In this document: positions 16,387-27,425 of the stretch, in pieces
Position numbering within the stretch: the first letter of the stretch is position 1
How the letters are laid out: each line of letters starts with the position of its first letter
Source of the DNA: Granulicella aggregans
GTDB taxonomy: Bacteria; Acidobacteriota; Terriglobia; Terriglobales; Acidobacteriaceae
Reading direction: 5' to 3'
DNA length: 64,000 bases
NCBI RefSeq assembly: GCF_025685565.1
Contig: NZ_JAGSYE010000002.1
Coordinates: forward strand, 558,001-622,000
Position numbers and translations under genes: made by a program
The notes under the pieces: model-generated
The model's database searches: none
What the model was told of the DNA's origin: nothing
The model's input: the letters and a program-made list of their open reading frames with translations, nothing else

Positions 16387-17730
16387 ATGAGATCTCTGTA
16401 TGCGTTTTGTGTCCTGTCCGCCTGCGTTCTGGCTGGGTGTAGCCCGCTGTTGACTTCTGAGATACAGGGGCAGGAGGTGTCGGCTTTGGTCGACAAACAG
16501 GAGTCAAATCTGCTGGCGACTTATAAGTCGCTGCACGCTGCGCCGGAGCTATCGCACCACGAGGAGAAGACCTCTGCCCTGCTCGCCGGCGAGCTTCGAG
16601 CGGCGGGTTACGAGGTGACCGAGCATGTGGGGGTCTATGCGGACGGCTCGAAGGCGTTCGGAGTGGTGGCGATCCTGAAGAACGGAGCTGGGCCGACGCT
16701 GTTGGTACGGGCGGATATGGACGCTCTGCCGGTGACGGAGAAGACTGGGCTGCCGTATGCGAGCTCGGTGCGGGCGAAGAATCCGGCGGGACAGGATGTT
16801 GGAGTGATGCACGCCTGCGGGCACGATATCCATGTGACGACGATGATCGGCGTGGCGCGCCTGATGGTGGAGGAGAAGGCGAAGTGGCATGGGACGCTGA
16901 TGCTGATCGGCCAGCCGAGCGAGGAGACGATCGACGGCGCTCAAGCTATGCTCGCCGACCACCTTTATGAGCGCTTTGGAACACCGGACATGGCGATTGC
17001 GCTGCATGACAGCAACTTGGCCGTTGGGACGCTTGCGATCGTTCCCGGCTATGCGATGGCGAGTTCCACTGGCATGGATGTCCTCATGCGCGGGGTGGGA
17101 GCGCATGCATCGCAGCCTCAGAGTGGCAAAGATCCGATCGTGATGTCGGCCGAGTTCATTGTGGCGCTGCAGACGATCGTGAGCCGGTCTACGCCGCCTC
17201 GGTCACCAGCCGTATTGACGGTTGGCGATATCCACGGCGGGACGAAGCGCAATATCATTCCCGATGAAGTGAAGATGGAACTGAACTTCCGTGCCTACGA
17301 CGAGAGCGTCCGCCAGACGATCATTGCCGGAATCGAGCGCACAGCCAAGGGAATCGCGATTGCCGCGGGTGTTCCCGAGGATCGTATGCCCATTCTCACG
17401 ATGCAGGAGTACACGCCTTCGATGTACAACGATCCCGCCCTATCAGCGCGGCTGGTCGCGTTGTTTCAACAGAAGCTTGGCAAGGAATCGATCGTCGAAG
17501 ACGATCCGAAGATGGGAAGTGAAGACTTCGGCGTGTTTGGACTCGATCACAAGATTCCTGCGGTCATCTTCTGGCTGGGAGCTTACGATCCGGCGAAGGT
17601 GGCGGAGAGCAAGGCATCGGGGAAGCCGCTGCCTTCGCCGCACTCTCCTTTGTTTGCGCCGGTGCCGGAGCCGACGATTCGCATGGGCGTAACGGCGATG
17701 ACGGATGCTGCGATCGCGCTGCTGCAGTGA
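16387..17730 (+). CDS. M20D amidohydrolase lipoprotein (N-acyl-amino-acid / aminobenzoyl-glutamate hydrolase type)
   Basis: 447 residues. The N-terminus has a lipobox (VLAGC, Cys18), so the protein is probably lipid-anchored after export. The M20D zinc motif MHACGHDIHVT (about 141-151) carries the Cys/His ligands. Also seen are LLVRADMDALPV, GQPSEETIDGAQAM with the catalytic Glu, and the C-terminal MGSEDFGVF. The dimerisation domain lies about 220-330 (GVGAHASQPQSGKDPI). The family hydrolyses N-acyl or peptide amide bonds; the exact substrate is unknown. GGAG stands five bases before the ATG. The extracytoplasmic location is unusual for the family, whose best-known members are cytosolic. Confidence 0.9.
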   Translation: MRSLYAFCVLSACVLAGCSPLLTSEIQGQEVSALVDKQESNLLATYKSLHAAPELSHHEEKTSALLAGELRAAGYEVTEHVGVYADGSKAFGVVAILKNGAGPTLLVRADMDALPVTEKTGLPYASSVRAKNPAGQDVGVMHACGHDIHVTTMIGVARLMVEEKAKWHGTLMLIGQPSEETIDGAQAMLADHLYERFGTPDMAIALHDSNLAVGTLAIVPGYAMASSTGMDVLMRGVGAHASQPQSGKDPIVMSAEFIVALQTIVSRSTPPRSPAVLTVGDIHGGTKRNIIPDEVKMELNFRAYDESVRQTIIAGIERTAKGIAIAAGVPEDRMPILTMQEYTPSMYNDPALSARLVALFQQKLGKESIVEDDPKMGSEDFGVFGLDHKIPAVIFWLGAYDPAKVAESKASGKPLPSPHSPLFAPVPEPTIRMGVTAMTDAAIALLQ

Positions 17731-17750
17731 AGAGACAAAGGCAAATGCGG

Positions 17751-17789
17751 GGGTCTCTCCACTGCGCTTCGCTCCGGTCGAGATGACGA
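17751..17789. repeat. Fragment of a dispersed intergenic repeat
   Basis: The text 'ctccactgcgcttcgctccg' followed by gtcgagatgacg resembles a widespread intergenic element family whose relatives appear at 21564-21602 and 37466-37573 in this window (common theme cttcgctc...gatgac). It lies between convergent genes. Family membership is by eye. Confidence 0.4.
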
Positions 17790-17803
17790 TTTTTTAGTGG
17801 GGT

Positions 17804-17956
17804 CTACTTTGCTGGCGCGGTTGCAGCTGGTGCTGGTTTGGTGAAGATCTTCAGCGCGTTCTGCACGGTGTAGTTGAGCCCCCACAGAGTGGGAAGCACG
17901 ACGATCACCCAGGCGGCGGCGATTAATACGGGCGAGGACTTTTTTACTTCGGTCAT
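17804..17956 (-). CDS. MFS transporter small subunit (50-residue membrane peptide)
   Basis: 50 residues from ATG 17956, preceded by AGGAG at ideal spacing. One transmembrane helix (VLIAAAWVIVVLPTLWGLNY, about 10-29) is followed by TVQNALKIFTKP and an Ala/Pro tail. It begins 25 bp after the stop of the OFA-type MFS gene on the same strand. Short proteins of this pattern (AW-V-xPxxWG) are known from OFA-family loci as an 'MFS transporter small subunit' (recalled). It probably binds the carrier in the membrane. Confidence 0.75.
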   Translation of the reverse strand: MTEVKKSSPVLIAAAWVIVVLPTLWGLNYTVQNALKIFTKPAPAATAPAK

Positions 17957-17981
17957 GCTGAATCTCCTATGCGCAGTGCTC

Positions 17982-19358
17982 TTAGTGGGCTGCGCCTACC
18001 GGCGTGAGGGTCTCCGAATCTTTCAGCCAGTACTTCTCGCTGACCGGCTTCACAAAGAGGTTCGCAATGAAGCCAACGACAAGCAGGCCGGACATGATGT
18101 GCAGGATGAGCGGGTAGGCGTCCTGCTTGGGCAGCTTGTTGGCGACGTAGTGGTCGAGGATGCCGTTCACGATGAGCGGACCTACGATGCCGGCGGTCGA
18201 CCATGCGGTGAGCAGGCGGCCATGGATCGCCGAGACGTTATAGCCCCCGAAGAGGTCCTTCAGGTAGGCGGGGATGGTGGCGAAGCCGCCACCGTACATC
18301 GAGATCACGACCGCGGAGATCAGGACAAAGAGAGTCACCGAGTTCAAGTGGTCGAGTCGTGTAAGCGGAAGAACGAAGTAGAGGACCGTACCCAGCGTGA
18401 AGAAGACGAAGTAGGTCACCTTGCGCCCGAGGATGTCCGAGCAGGAGGCCCAGATGAATCGGCCAGCCATGTTGAAGATGCTGAGAAGGCCGACGAATCC
18501 TACCGCCGCAGTGGGGGTGATGACGCCTTTGAAGAGATCCTGGATCATCGGGGCAGCCTGCTCGAGGATGCCGATGCCTGCGGTGACGTTGGTGAAGAGG
18601 ATGATCCAGAGTAGAAAGAACTGCGGCGTCTTCCATGCTTGTGCGACGGCGACATTGTGCTTCGAGATGAGGGCGGATTGTTTGACCGGAGCGGTCCAGC
18701 CTTCGGGCTTCCAGTCCTTGGCGGGGACGCGGATGGTGAAGACGCCAAACATCATGAAGACGAAGTAGATCGCCCCCATGGTGATGAAGGTGTACGGAAT
18801 GGAGGGCTGTCCGGCTGCCTTGAAGTGGGCCATCAACTGGTTGGCGAGCGGGCCACCGATCATCGCTCCGCCGCCGAAGCCCATAATGGCGAGGCCGGTT
18901 GCGAGGCCGGGGCGATCGGGGAACCACTTGATGAGGGTCGAGACGGGAGAGATGTATCCCAGGCCGAGGCCGATGCCGCCGATGACTCCGTAGCCAAGGT
19001 AGATGAGAGCGAGATTGTGGGTGCTGGCTCCGGCTGAGGCGATGAAGAAGCCGACGCTGAAGCAGAGCGCCGCGTAGAACATGGCCTTGCGTGGGCCGGC
19101 CTTCTCCAGCCATGCGCCGAAGAGCGCGGCTGAGATGCCTAGGAAGGCGATGGCGATGGAGAAGATGTAGCCGATCTCCTTGAGGTTCCACGCGGATCCG
19201 TCCGCACCATGCAGAGCGAGGAGGGGATTCTTAAAGACAGAGAAGGAGTAGACCTGACCGATCGAAAGATGGATGGCGAGAGCTGCGGGAGGAACAAGCC
19301 AGCGGCTGTAGCCGGCTGGTGCGATGGAATGATCACGATCGAGAAAGCCCAGGGACAT
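17982..19358 (-). CDS. OFA-family MFS carrier (oxalate/formate antiporter-like)
   Basis: 458 residues from ATG 19358; GGAG lies about 10 bases upstream, and a TTG two codons earlier is the other option. Twelve hydrophobic segments are visible. The OFA hallmark in the fourth/fifth helix region is present (YISPVSTLIKWFPDRPGLAT), as are IHLSIGQVYSFSVFKNPL near the start and FGGYNVSAIHGRLLTAWSTA late. The family exchanges small carboxylates such as oxalate, formate, lactate or pyruvate; the substrate cannot be read. It is divergent from acs, sharing a 214-bp promoter region, which hints at acetate or a related acid. A small-subunit gene follows. Confidence 0.87.
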   Translation of the reverse strand: MSLGFLDRDHSIAPAGYSRWLVPPAALAIHLSIGQVYSFSVFKNPLLALHGADGSAWNLKEIGYIFSIAIAFLGISAALFGAWLEKAGPRKAMFYAALCFSVGFFIASAGASTHNLALIYLGYGVIGGIGLGLGYISPVSTLIKWFPDRPGLATGLAIMGFGGGAMIGGPLANQLMAHFKAAGQPSIPYTFITMGAIYFVFMMFGVFTIRVPAKDWKPEGWTAPVKQSALISKHNVAVAQAWKTPQFFLLWIILFTNVTAGIGILEQAAPMIQDLFKGVITPTAAVGFVGLLSIFNMAGRFIWASCSDILGRKVTYFVFFTLGTVLYFVLPLTRLDHLNSVTLFVLISAVVISMYGGGFATIPAYLKDLFGGYNVSAIHGRLLTAWSTAGIVGPLIVNGILDHYVANKLPKQDAYPLILHIMSGLLVVGFIANLFVKPVSEKYWLKDSETLTPVGAAH

Positions 19359-19572
19359 TTTCAAAAACTCCAGTACTCAAGTGCTCTTTACATGCATGCA
19401 AAACAGCGTAGCGCGTCACATAGTAAAAGCCGATCACCCGAATGGGGCGATTTGGTGACAACCATACACCCTGCGCAAAACGATTGTCCGGGCGGCAGGT
19501 TCGTTTGTTTGCCTGTGGTGCGCGGCATAGCGTACCTTTTTGCTACCGTAGTGAAACTGAGGTAATGGTTTG

Positions 19573-21546
<1,974 letters not shown>

Positions 21547-21563
21547 TGGCGGGGAGAAAGCCA

Positions 21564-21655
21564 GTTCCTTCGACTCGCGCGTGCGCTCGCTTAGGATGAC
21601 AGGGCTGGTGGTCGGGGATCTCGGCTTTGCGAAGGATGACAAGAGCTAGATGATG
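21564..21655. repeat. Degenerate dispersed repeat between acs and the serine-rich gene
   Basis: The segment has 'ccttcgactcgcgcgtgcgc' then tcgcttaggatgacag, and further on gcgaaggatgacaag, both like the 'cttcg...aggatgac' elements elsewhere in the window. No open frame uses it. Confidence 0.35.
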
Positions 21656-21666
21656 GTTGAATGCAA

Positions 21667-21700
21667 ATGAGAACGGCCTCCGGATGGAGGCCGTTCTCAT
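21667..21700. terminator. Strong bidirectional terminator
   Basis: Perfect 15-bp inverted repeat: ATGAGAACGGCCTCC, loop GGAT, then GGAGGCCGTTCTCAT. It sits between convergent acs and the serine-rich protein gene, so it likely ends both transcripts. There is no long T-run on either side. Confidence 0.75.
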
Positions 21701-21719
21701 GTGTGGATGTGCCGTTTGG

Positions 21720-22310
21720 TTACGCTGAGGTGTTTACCAGCGATCCGCTGCCTAGACCTTGTTGTACGAGATAGCTGGCGACGGCTTGAAGCGCGTCGTC
21801 CGTACTACCGGATGTCAGAAGAGTGCTGAGCTTGGTGACGAGCTTCTCGAGCGCCGTATCCGAGGTGCTGGAGGTTGCGTCCGACGTGCTGGCGGAGGTG
21901 CTGGAGCTTGAGTCAGAGGGCTTGATGCCTAGGTCGAGCTCCAGCTGCTTGATGTCGGACTGCGCCGCAGTGGTGTTGCCGGAGGTCAGATCCTTGAGGA
22001 ACGAGGTCAGGTCCTTGGTCGTATTGGACTGCGTTGAGCTGGCCTTGAGGTCCTTCTGGAGCTGGGTCAGGGCCGTCTTCGCGCCGGTCGCGTCGCCGGA
22101 GGCGAGGTCCTTGAGCAGCGTGACGAGGTCCTGGGTAAGCGGGTCGAGCGAGCTGGTCGAGGAGTTGTCGGACGACGAGGAGAGAAGCGAGGACGAGGAA
22201 ACTGCGCTGGTGGATGCGGTCTGGGAGGTGCTCGATGTGGTGACCGGGGTGTACGCGCTGTCGAGCAGCGACTGGAGAACAGAGGATGAGACACCAGTGG
22301 TAATAGACAC
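21720..22310 (-). CDS. Ser/Thr-rich protein with three helical repeats
   Basis: 196 residues, over one third Ser and Thr, with no signal peptide. Three related helical units are visible: LVTLLKDLASGDATGAKTAL (about 63), LTSFLKDLTSGNTTAAQSDI (about 101) and LVTKLSTLLTSGSTDDALQA (about 162). They share L-x-x-L-L-x-x-L-x-S-G-x-T followed by an amphipathic helix, and are linked by poly-Ser/Thr spacers. No family is recognised. The composition resembles surface or appendage-associated proteins. It lies downstream of the histidine kinase gene on the same strand, 180 bp apart. Confidence 0.65.
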   Translation of the reverse strand: MSITTGVSSSVLQSLLDSAYTPVTTSSTSQTASTSAVSSSSLLSSSSDNSSTSSLDPLTQDLVTLLKDLASGDATGAKTALTQLQKDLKASSTQSNTTKDLTSFLKDLTSGNTTAAQSDIKQLELDLGIKPSDSSSSTSASTSDATSSTSDTALEKLVTKLSTLLTSGSTDDALQAVASYLVQQGLGSGSLVNTSA

Positions 22311-22489
22311 AGAACGCTCCCTGAAGATTGATTGCCGCGGCAGAATCCTGGGGAAAGAACTCGGGGAGGATCGGATGCCGCTGGAACCATAGTGCCTTGA
22401 GGAAATGTGGAGTGAAATACCCCGATGGTGCTAAGCAAAGTTTGCCGTAAACGGCAGAATTTGCCGAGATTAGTCTCCTCGGGGGTCGC

Positions 22490-24925
22490 TTACACCAGGG
22501 ACGTGTCGGAGTCCGTGGGCCGCGAAGGCAGAGTGAAGAAGAAGCTGGAACCCTCGTCCGGCTTGCTGGTGGCCCAGATGCGGCCGCCGTGCTGCTCGAC
22601 GATGCTGCGGCAGATGGCGAGGCCGAGGCCGGTGCCTCCGCGAGAGCGCGAGTCCGAGGCGTCGACCTGGTGGAAGCGCTCGAAGATCTGCTCCAGCTTG
22701 TCCTCGGGGATTCCTGGGCCAGAGTCCTGAACCTCAATCTGGATCTCATCATTCTCCGTGCGGCTTGCCTTAAAGACGATGCGTCCGCCCTTGGGAGAGA
22801 ACTTGATGGCGTTCGAGATGAGATTGTTGATGGTCTGCGCGACGCGGTCGGGATCGGCCCATGCGTCTACCTGTTGCGCCTCGACCTGGATCTCGATATC
22901 GGCCTTTGCGGCCTGCGTCTGCTGGGTTGCAGCCGCCTTGCGCAGCATCTCGTCGATGCCAAACATGCTGTAGTTCAGCTCGGTTTTGCCGCTGTTGATG
23001 CGTTCGAGGTCGAGGATGTCGTTGACGAGCGCGACGAGCCGGTCGGTGTTGCCGATGGCGATCTCAAGCATCTGCCTGGTGCGTTCGGGCTTGGAGGAGA
23101 GCGCTCCGCTCTGGATGAGGCCGAGCGAGGCGCGGAGCGAGGTCAGCGGCGTCCGGAGCTCGTGCGAGACCGTCGAGATGAACTCGTCTTTCATGCGGTC
23201 GAGGGCGCGGCGCTGCGTGGTGTCGGTGAAGGCCACGACGACGCCGACTGCCCGGCCGCCAGGGATCCTTTCGCCATCAACTGTCCGGACATCCGTATCG
23301 ATCTGGGGGCGGGCGACGTAGTCCACCGGGAAGAAGGTGCCGTCTTTGCGCCAGAAGACCTCTGTCGATATCCGGGTGGTCTCCATCTTATGAAGACTGA
23401 GATTGATCGGACACGTCTCCCAGGAATAGTGCTGGCCGCTGGGATGGCGATGATGGATGAGGTCGTGCATAGACTGGCCAAGGGCCTCTGCGGGGTCGTA
23501 GCCGAGCATCTGCGCGGCGGCGGGGTTCATGACGGTAATTCGGCCTTCTAGATCGACACCGAGGATACCGTCGCCGATGGACTCCAGGATGGAGTTCGAC
23601 TGGCGGACGAGGGCGCGAAGTTCACCTTCGGCGCGGATCTTGTCGCTGACGTCGACGCCGAAGCCAAGGACGTAGGGCTTGCGGTCCGGCACCGAGATGA
23701 GCTTGTTGCGATAGGCGATGACGCGTAGCTCGCCATTCAGATGGCGCAGGTGCAGCAGGCCTTCGGCCTGACCGGTGCGCGTAATCTGTTCGAGATAAGC
23801 GGGGAAGAACTTCTCGGTACCAGGGAACATAAGGTCGAGGAGGGAGTGGCCGACCACGTCTTCGACGGTGCGTCCGATGGCCTCGGCACCATGCCGGTTG
23901 ACCGAGAGAAGGACGCCGTTGGCGTCGTGGGTGCACACCATGCCGAGCGAACCTTCGATGAGTTCGCGATAGCGGGCTTCGCTCTCGCGGAGGGTGGCCT
24001 CGGCGTCGCGCTGAACGGTGACGTCGATGCCGGTGGCGATGATGAAAGCGACCTGACTCTGGGCGTCGAGCAGGGCGGTGGCCGACCACGAAATGCGGCG
24101 CGGACTGCCGTTCCGGGTGAGCCAGACGTTCTCGAAGGTGACCGGATATCCGCCCGTCCGAATGCCTTCAAACTCGCGCATTGCGTCGGGGACGTCCTCG
24201 CTGGGGATGAGTTGTTCCCAGACGTATCGGCCGAGGAGTTCGGACGACTTGTAACCGGAGATGCTCTCGCAGGCGCGGTTGAAGCGCACGATGCGGCCGG
24301 CGGTGTCGAAGACAGCGACGAGAGCTCCAACGGTGTCGAGGACGGCGGAGACGAAGTTGCGCTCGACGGTAAGGGCGGTATCGGTTCGCTGATGCAGGCG
24401 CGCGGCAAGCTCCATCTGGCGGACGCGGCTGTTGAGCTCGAGCCGGGTGATGACCTGCCGGCTGATGATGGTGAGCGCGTCCCTCTGCGAGGCAGTGAGC
24501 TTGCGAGGCACGGAGTCCAGCACAAAGACAGTGCCGATGATGGTGCCGGTCGGCGTGATGAGCGGAGCGCCAGCGTAGTAGCGGAAGATGCGGCCACCGA
24601 GTTCGATGCCGCTCTCTTCGTGCTCGGGATCGAGATAGGCGTCGGCGACTTCGTAGACCTGCTCCTGCGCGATGGTGCGCTCGCAGGGATTTTCGCCGCG
24701 GGGCTGCTCCGCGACCGAGATGCCGACGGTGGCTTTGAAGACCATGCGGTCGCCATCAAGCAGCATGATAGCGGCGATCGGGGTGCTGCAGACCTGGGTG
24801 GTCAGGCGCGCGAGATCGCTGAGCGCCGGGTCGGCCGGCGTCATCAGCACCTCGTATTTTTCGACGGCTTCGACACGCAAAGCTTCGTCTTCGAGCGCAC
24901 GCTGGCTCATGGTCTTAAACTTCAT
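22490..24925 (-). CDS. GAF/PAS-sensing histidine kinase
   Basis: 811 residues from ATG 24925 (a GTG at 24958 is possible). An N-terminal GAF domain (about 30-170: CSTPIAAIMLLDGDRMVFKA, GAPLITPTGTIIGTVFVLD) is followed by three PAS domains (about 205-325, 330-445, 455-575). Then come HisKA with the phospho-His box STVSHELRTPLTSLRAS (about 583) and HATPase boxes NNLISNAIKFSPKGG and GTGLGLAICRSIVEQHGG. No transmembrane helix is seen, so it is a soluble kinase sensing small ligands, redox or light. No response regulator is adjacent, making it an orphan. GAF and PAS cofactors cannot be read from sequence. Confidence 0.93.
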   Translation of the reverse strand: MKFKTMSQRALEDEALRVEAVEKYEVLMTPADPALSDLARLTTQVCSTPIAAIMLLDGDRMVFKATVGISVAEQPRGENPCERTIAQEQVYEVADAYLDPEHEESGIELGGRIFRYYAGAPLITPTGTIIGTVFVLDSVPRKLTASQRDALTIISRQVITRLELNSRVRQMELAARLHQRTDTALTVERNFVSAVLDTVGALVAVFDTAGRIVRFNRACESISGYKSSELLGRYVWEQLIPSEDVPDAMREFEGIRTGGYPVTFENVWLTRNGSPRRISWSATALLDAQSQVAFIIATGIDVTVQRDAEATLRESEARYRELIEGSLGMVCTHDANGVLLSVNRHGAEAIGRTVEDVVGHSLLDLMFPGTEKFFPAYLEQITRTGQAEGLLHLRHLNGELRVIAYRNKLISVPDRKPYVLGFGVDVSDKIRAEGELRALVRQSNSILESIGDGILGVDLEGRITVMNPAAAQMLGYDPAEALGQSMHDLIHHRHPSGQHYSWETCPINLSLHKMETTRISTEVFWRKDGTFFPVDYVARPQIDTDVRTVDGERIPGGRAVGVVVAFTDTTQRRALDRMKDEFISTVSHELRTPLTSLRASLGLIQSGALSSKPERTRQMLEIAIGNTDRLVALVNDILDLERINSGKTELNYSMFGIDEMLRKAAATQQTQAAKADIEIQVEAQQVDAWADPDRVAQTINNLISNAIKFSPKGGRIVFKASRTENDEIQIEVQDSGPGIPEDKLEQIFERFHQVDASDSRSRGGTGLGLAICRSIVEQHGGRIWATSKPDEGSSFFFTLPSRPTDSDTSLV

Positions 24926-25085
24926 GGTAGGAGATGACCTGGCCCTGGATTCTGCCACTTAAGGGTGACGATGCAATCCAGCTACAGATTCTTCACGTCT
25001 TCCCTGTAAGTCTTTCTGCGCCTTGTTTCTAGATTCATTTCGAATGATGATCCTTGCCGAGGTTGAAGCCGGAACGCTCAATCGT

Positions 25086-25727
25086 TCACGGTCTTGGCAA
25101 GGTGCAGCAGCTTCCCGCGTCGGGCGGCTCGTCGGCACTTGATTCCATAGCCACCTGCCAACCCCCTCCCGGCCCCGAGGTGTCGGTTCCCTTCTTCCAT
25201 ACAGTCATGTAGCGGCCAGTCAGGGTTACGGTCTGGCCATGTTGATCTTTGAAGGCCGCTTCGTAGTGGCCCCACGTGAATCCCATATTGTTTGACGGGC
25301 CCATCTGAGCGCCCTGCGCCACCCACGTCAACTGATACTCTTTCGGGTCCCACTGCGCCTGTGCCGCGATGGCGATCTTGCCCATGACGGGCGACTTTCC
25401 GTTGGCCAGCGACACGGCATCGTCGGCAAACCAGCTTGAGAATGCCTTTCCTCCACCTGCGGCGACGGAGGCTGCAAACTTGGTCTCCAGCTCCAGCAGC
25501 AGGAGGATGCCAGGTGTAAACGTTGGCTGGGTGAGCGGGCTGATCTTGTACCCGCTCTGTGGGAGCGGATCGTAGGTCGATGACTTCGGCGGCTGGTTCT
25601 GATTCCGGACCTGGGAGTTTACTAGCGGTAGCGGATCGAGCTGGCCCTGAGCCTGAGCGCCCCGAGAGTGGCAGTAAAGTCCGCAGAGCAAAGCGGTGAC
25701 TGTCACAAGGTGACGCATACCGACCAT
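25086..25727 (-). CDS. Secreted SnoaL/DUF4440-like protein
   Basis: 213 residues from ATG 25727; ATG 25718 is an equal choice. A signal peptide (HLVTVTALLCGLYCHSRGAQ) and a Pro/Gln-rich linker precede an NTF2-like domain: LELETKFAASVAAGGGKAFS, WFADDAVSLANG, WGHYEAAFKDQHGQTVTLTG, RYMTVWKK, WQVAMESSADEPP. This order matches DUF4440/SnoaL small-ligand cup proteins, which may be enzymes or binding domains. Divergent from the symporter gene, with about 115 bp between starts. Confidence 0.75.
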   Translation of the reverse strand: MVGMRHLVTVTALLCGLYCHSRGAQAQGQLDPLPLVNSQVRNQNQPPKSSTYDPLPQSGYKISPLTQPTFTPGILLLLELETKFAASVAAGGGKAFSSWFADDAVSLANGKSPVMGKIAIAAQAQWDPKEYQLTWVAQGAQMGPSNNMGFTWGHYEAAFKDQHGQTVTLTGRYMTVWKKGTDTSGPGGGWQVAMESSADEPPDAGSCCTLPRP

Positions 25728-25842
25728 GCTACCAGCCGGAAAGGTCTTCGGTGTGGCGCAACTGTCGGCTGCAATCGACATCGTCATCGCTGGGTTTACG
25801 CTTGTCTGGATTGGTATTCCGAACTGTTATTCTTCGCAAGCG

Positions 25843-27246
25843 ATGGCAAATGACAAACCCCTGCGATCCCTTCCGACCGGCTTCGTTTTGCCTATTTGCG
25901 CGGCGGCGCTTTTGCTATCGGGCATCGCCGCTGGCTGGTTGATTTCTGGGATGCCAGTCACTGGTTTGATTCTTCGCTGGGCGGGAATCGCGTTGCTGGC
26001 GGCACATGCAGGCAGCCGGCGATCAGTCACCCCCTGGATCATTGCGGCAATGATCGCCGGGGCCGAGATCGGCTTCGATGCCCCTTCCTTTGCGGTGCAT
26101 CTACGGGTCTTCTCAGACATCTTTCTGCGGCTGATCAAGACGATCGTCGCTCCGCTGATCCTGGTGACCCTGATCACGGGAATCGCCGGGCACGGCGACC
26201 TGAAGGGCGTTGGCCGGATGGGGCTGCGCAGCCTTGTCTACTTCGAGGTGGTTACGACCCTGGCGCTGGCCATCGGGCTGATTGCCATCAATCTGAGCCA
26301 TGCCGGAGCTGGCCTGACCCTCCCTATAAGCCCGCACGACTCGGTCGCCACGCCGCCACCGCTGCAATGGGAAGATTTTTTGTTGCACATCTTCCCGGAG
26401 AACATCGCGAAGTCTATTGCGGAGGGGCAGATCCTGCAAGTTGCGGTCTTCGCTGTTTTGTTTGGAATTGCGCTGACGACGCTGCCCGATTCCAAGCGCG
26501 GTCCGGTGCTGCGGCTGACAGAGTCGCTCTCCGAGGTGATGTTCCGGTTCACCAACGTGGTGATGTACTACGCGCCGATTGGTGTGGGTGCGGCGATGGC
26601 GTTCACGGTGGGCCACATGGGGCTGGGCGTGATGGTGAACCTGGGCAAGCTGCTGCTGACCTTCTACGCAGCCCTGGTTGCGTTCGCGCTGCTGGTGCTG
26701 CTCCCGGCGGCTCTACTCTTTCGCGTGCCGATCCGGCGGTTTCTGCGAGCCGTGGCCGAGCCTGCGACGATCGCCTTTGCGACTTCCACCAGCGAGGCCG
26801 CGCTTCCAAGGGCAATGGAGTGCATGGAGGCGTTGGGAGTGCCGCGGCGCATCGTCAGCTTCGTGATTCCGGCTGGATATAGCTTCAACCTGGACGGATC
26901 GACACTTTACCTTGCGGTGGCGAGCATTTTCGTGGCGCAGGCGGCGGGAGTACATCTCTCGATTGGCAGGCAGCTTGCGATGATGGCGACGCTGGTGCTG
27001 ACCAGCAAGGGAGTGGCGGGCGTTCCCCGCGCGGTGCTGGTGGTGCTGCTGGCAACGGCTGCGACCTTCGGGCTGCCGACAGAGCCGATCTTCGTCATCC
27101 TTGGGATCGACGCGATCATGGACATGGCGCGGACGATGATCAACGTCGTCGGCAACTGCCTGGCTTCGGTGATCGTCGCGAAGTGGGAAGGTACCTTCGA
27201 CACGGAGCCTGCGTCGGAGGTGGTTCGTGAGGGTACTGTCGCCTGA
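25843..27246 (+). CDS. Dicarboxylate/amino acid:cation symporter (DAACS family)
   Basis: 467 residues starting at ATG 25843; the frame extends 39 codons upstream, but that part lacks family features and crosses the divergent promoter. Eight-helix/two-hairpin features are present: ATSTSEAALPRAMECM (hairpin 1, Ser-rich) and PAGYSFNLDGSTLYLAVASI (helix 7, with the NLDG cation-coupling motif), then TSKGVAGVPRAVLVV. GltP/DctA-type proteins import glutamate, aspartate or C4-dicarboxylates with H+ or Na+. Substrate selectivity cannot be read. No ribosome site is obvious before the ATG. Confidence 0.9.
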   Translation: MANDKPLRSLPTGFVLPICAAALLLSGIAAGWLISGMPVTGLILRWAGIALLAAHAGSRRSVTPWIIAAMIAGAEIGFDAPSFAVHLRVFSDIFLRLIKTIVAPLILVTLITGIAGHGDLKGVGRMGLRSLVYFEVVTTLALAIGLIAINLSHAGAGLTLPISPHDSVATPPPLQWEDFLLHIFPENIAKSIAEGQILQVAVFAVLFGIALTTLPDSKRGPVLRLTESLSEVMFRFTNVVMYYAPIGVGAAMAFTVGHMGLGVMVNLGKLLLTFYAALVAFALLVLLPAALLFRVPIRRFLRAVAEPATIAFATSTSEAALPRAMECMEALGVPRRIVSFVIPAGYSFNLDGSTLYLAVASIFVAQAAGVHLSIGRQLAMMATLVLTSKGVAGVPRAVLVVLLATAATFGLPTEPIFVILGIDAIMDMARTMINVVGNCLASVIVAKWEGTFDTEPASEVVREGTVA

Positions 27247-27425
27247 GCGACAGAGCTTTCGCAGGATCGATTGGCCGCTCGAAACCTCGATCTTTGGCGT
27301 CTAACGATTGATATACTAAGGAGCTACGGCAGGCGGCGAAGTAGCTGTCCCGGCAAGCTCGAAGGACCTGTTCGCGACCCATCGCCAGCGTTCAAGTCCA
27401 CATCCACGGGCAGACAGGTACGTGA

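Noticed and set aside
23741..24937. 398-codon plus-strand frame over the histidine kinase gene
   Set aside because: Antisense shadow of the GAF/PAS region; no motif.
27247..27425. Possible TPP riboswitch before dxs
   Set aside because: The conserved CUGAGA and ACCUGAxCxGG boxes are not found.
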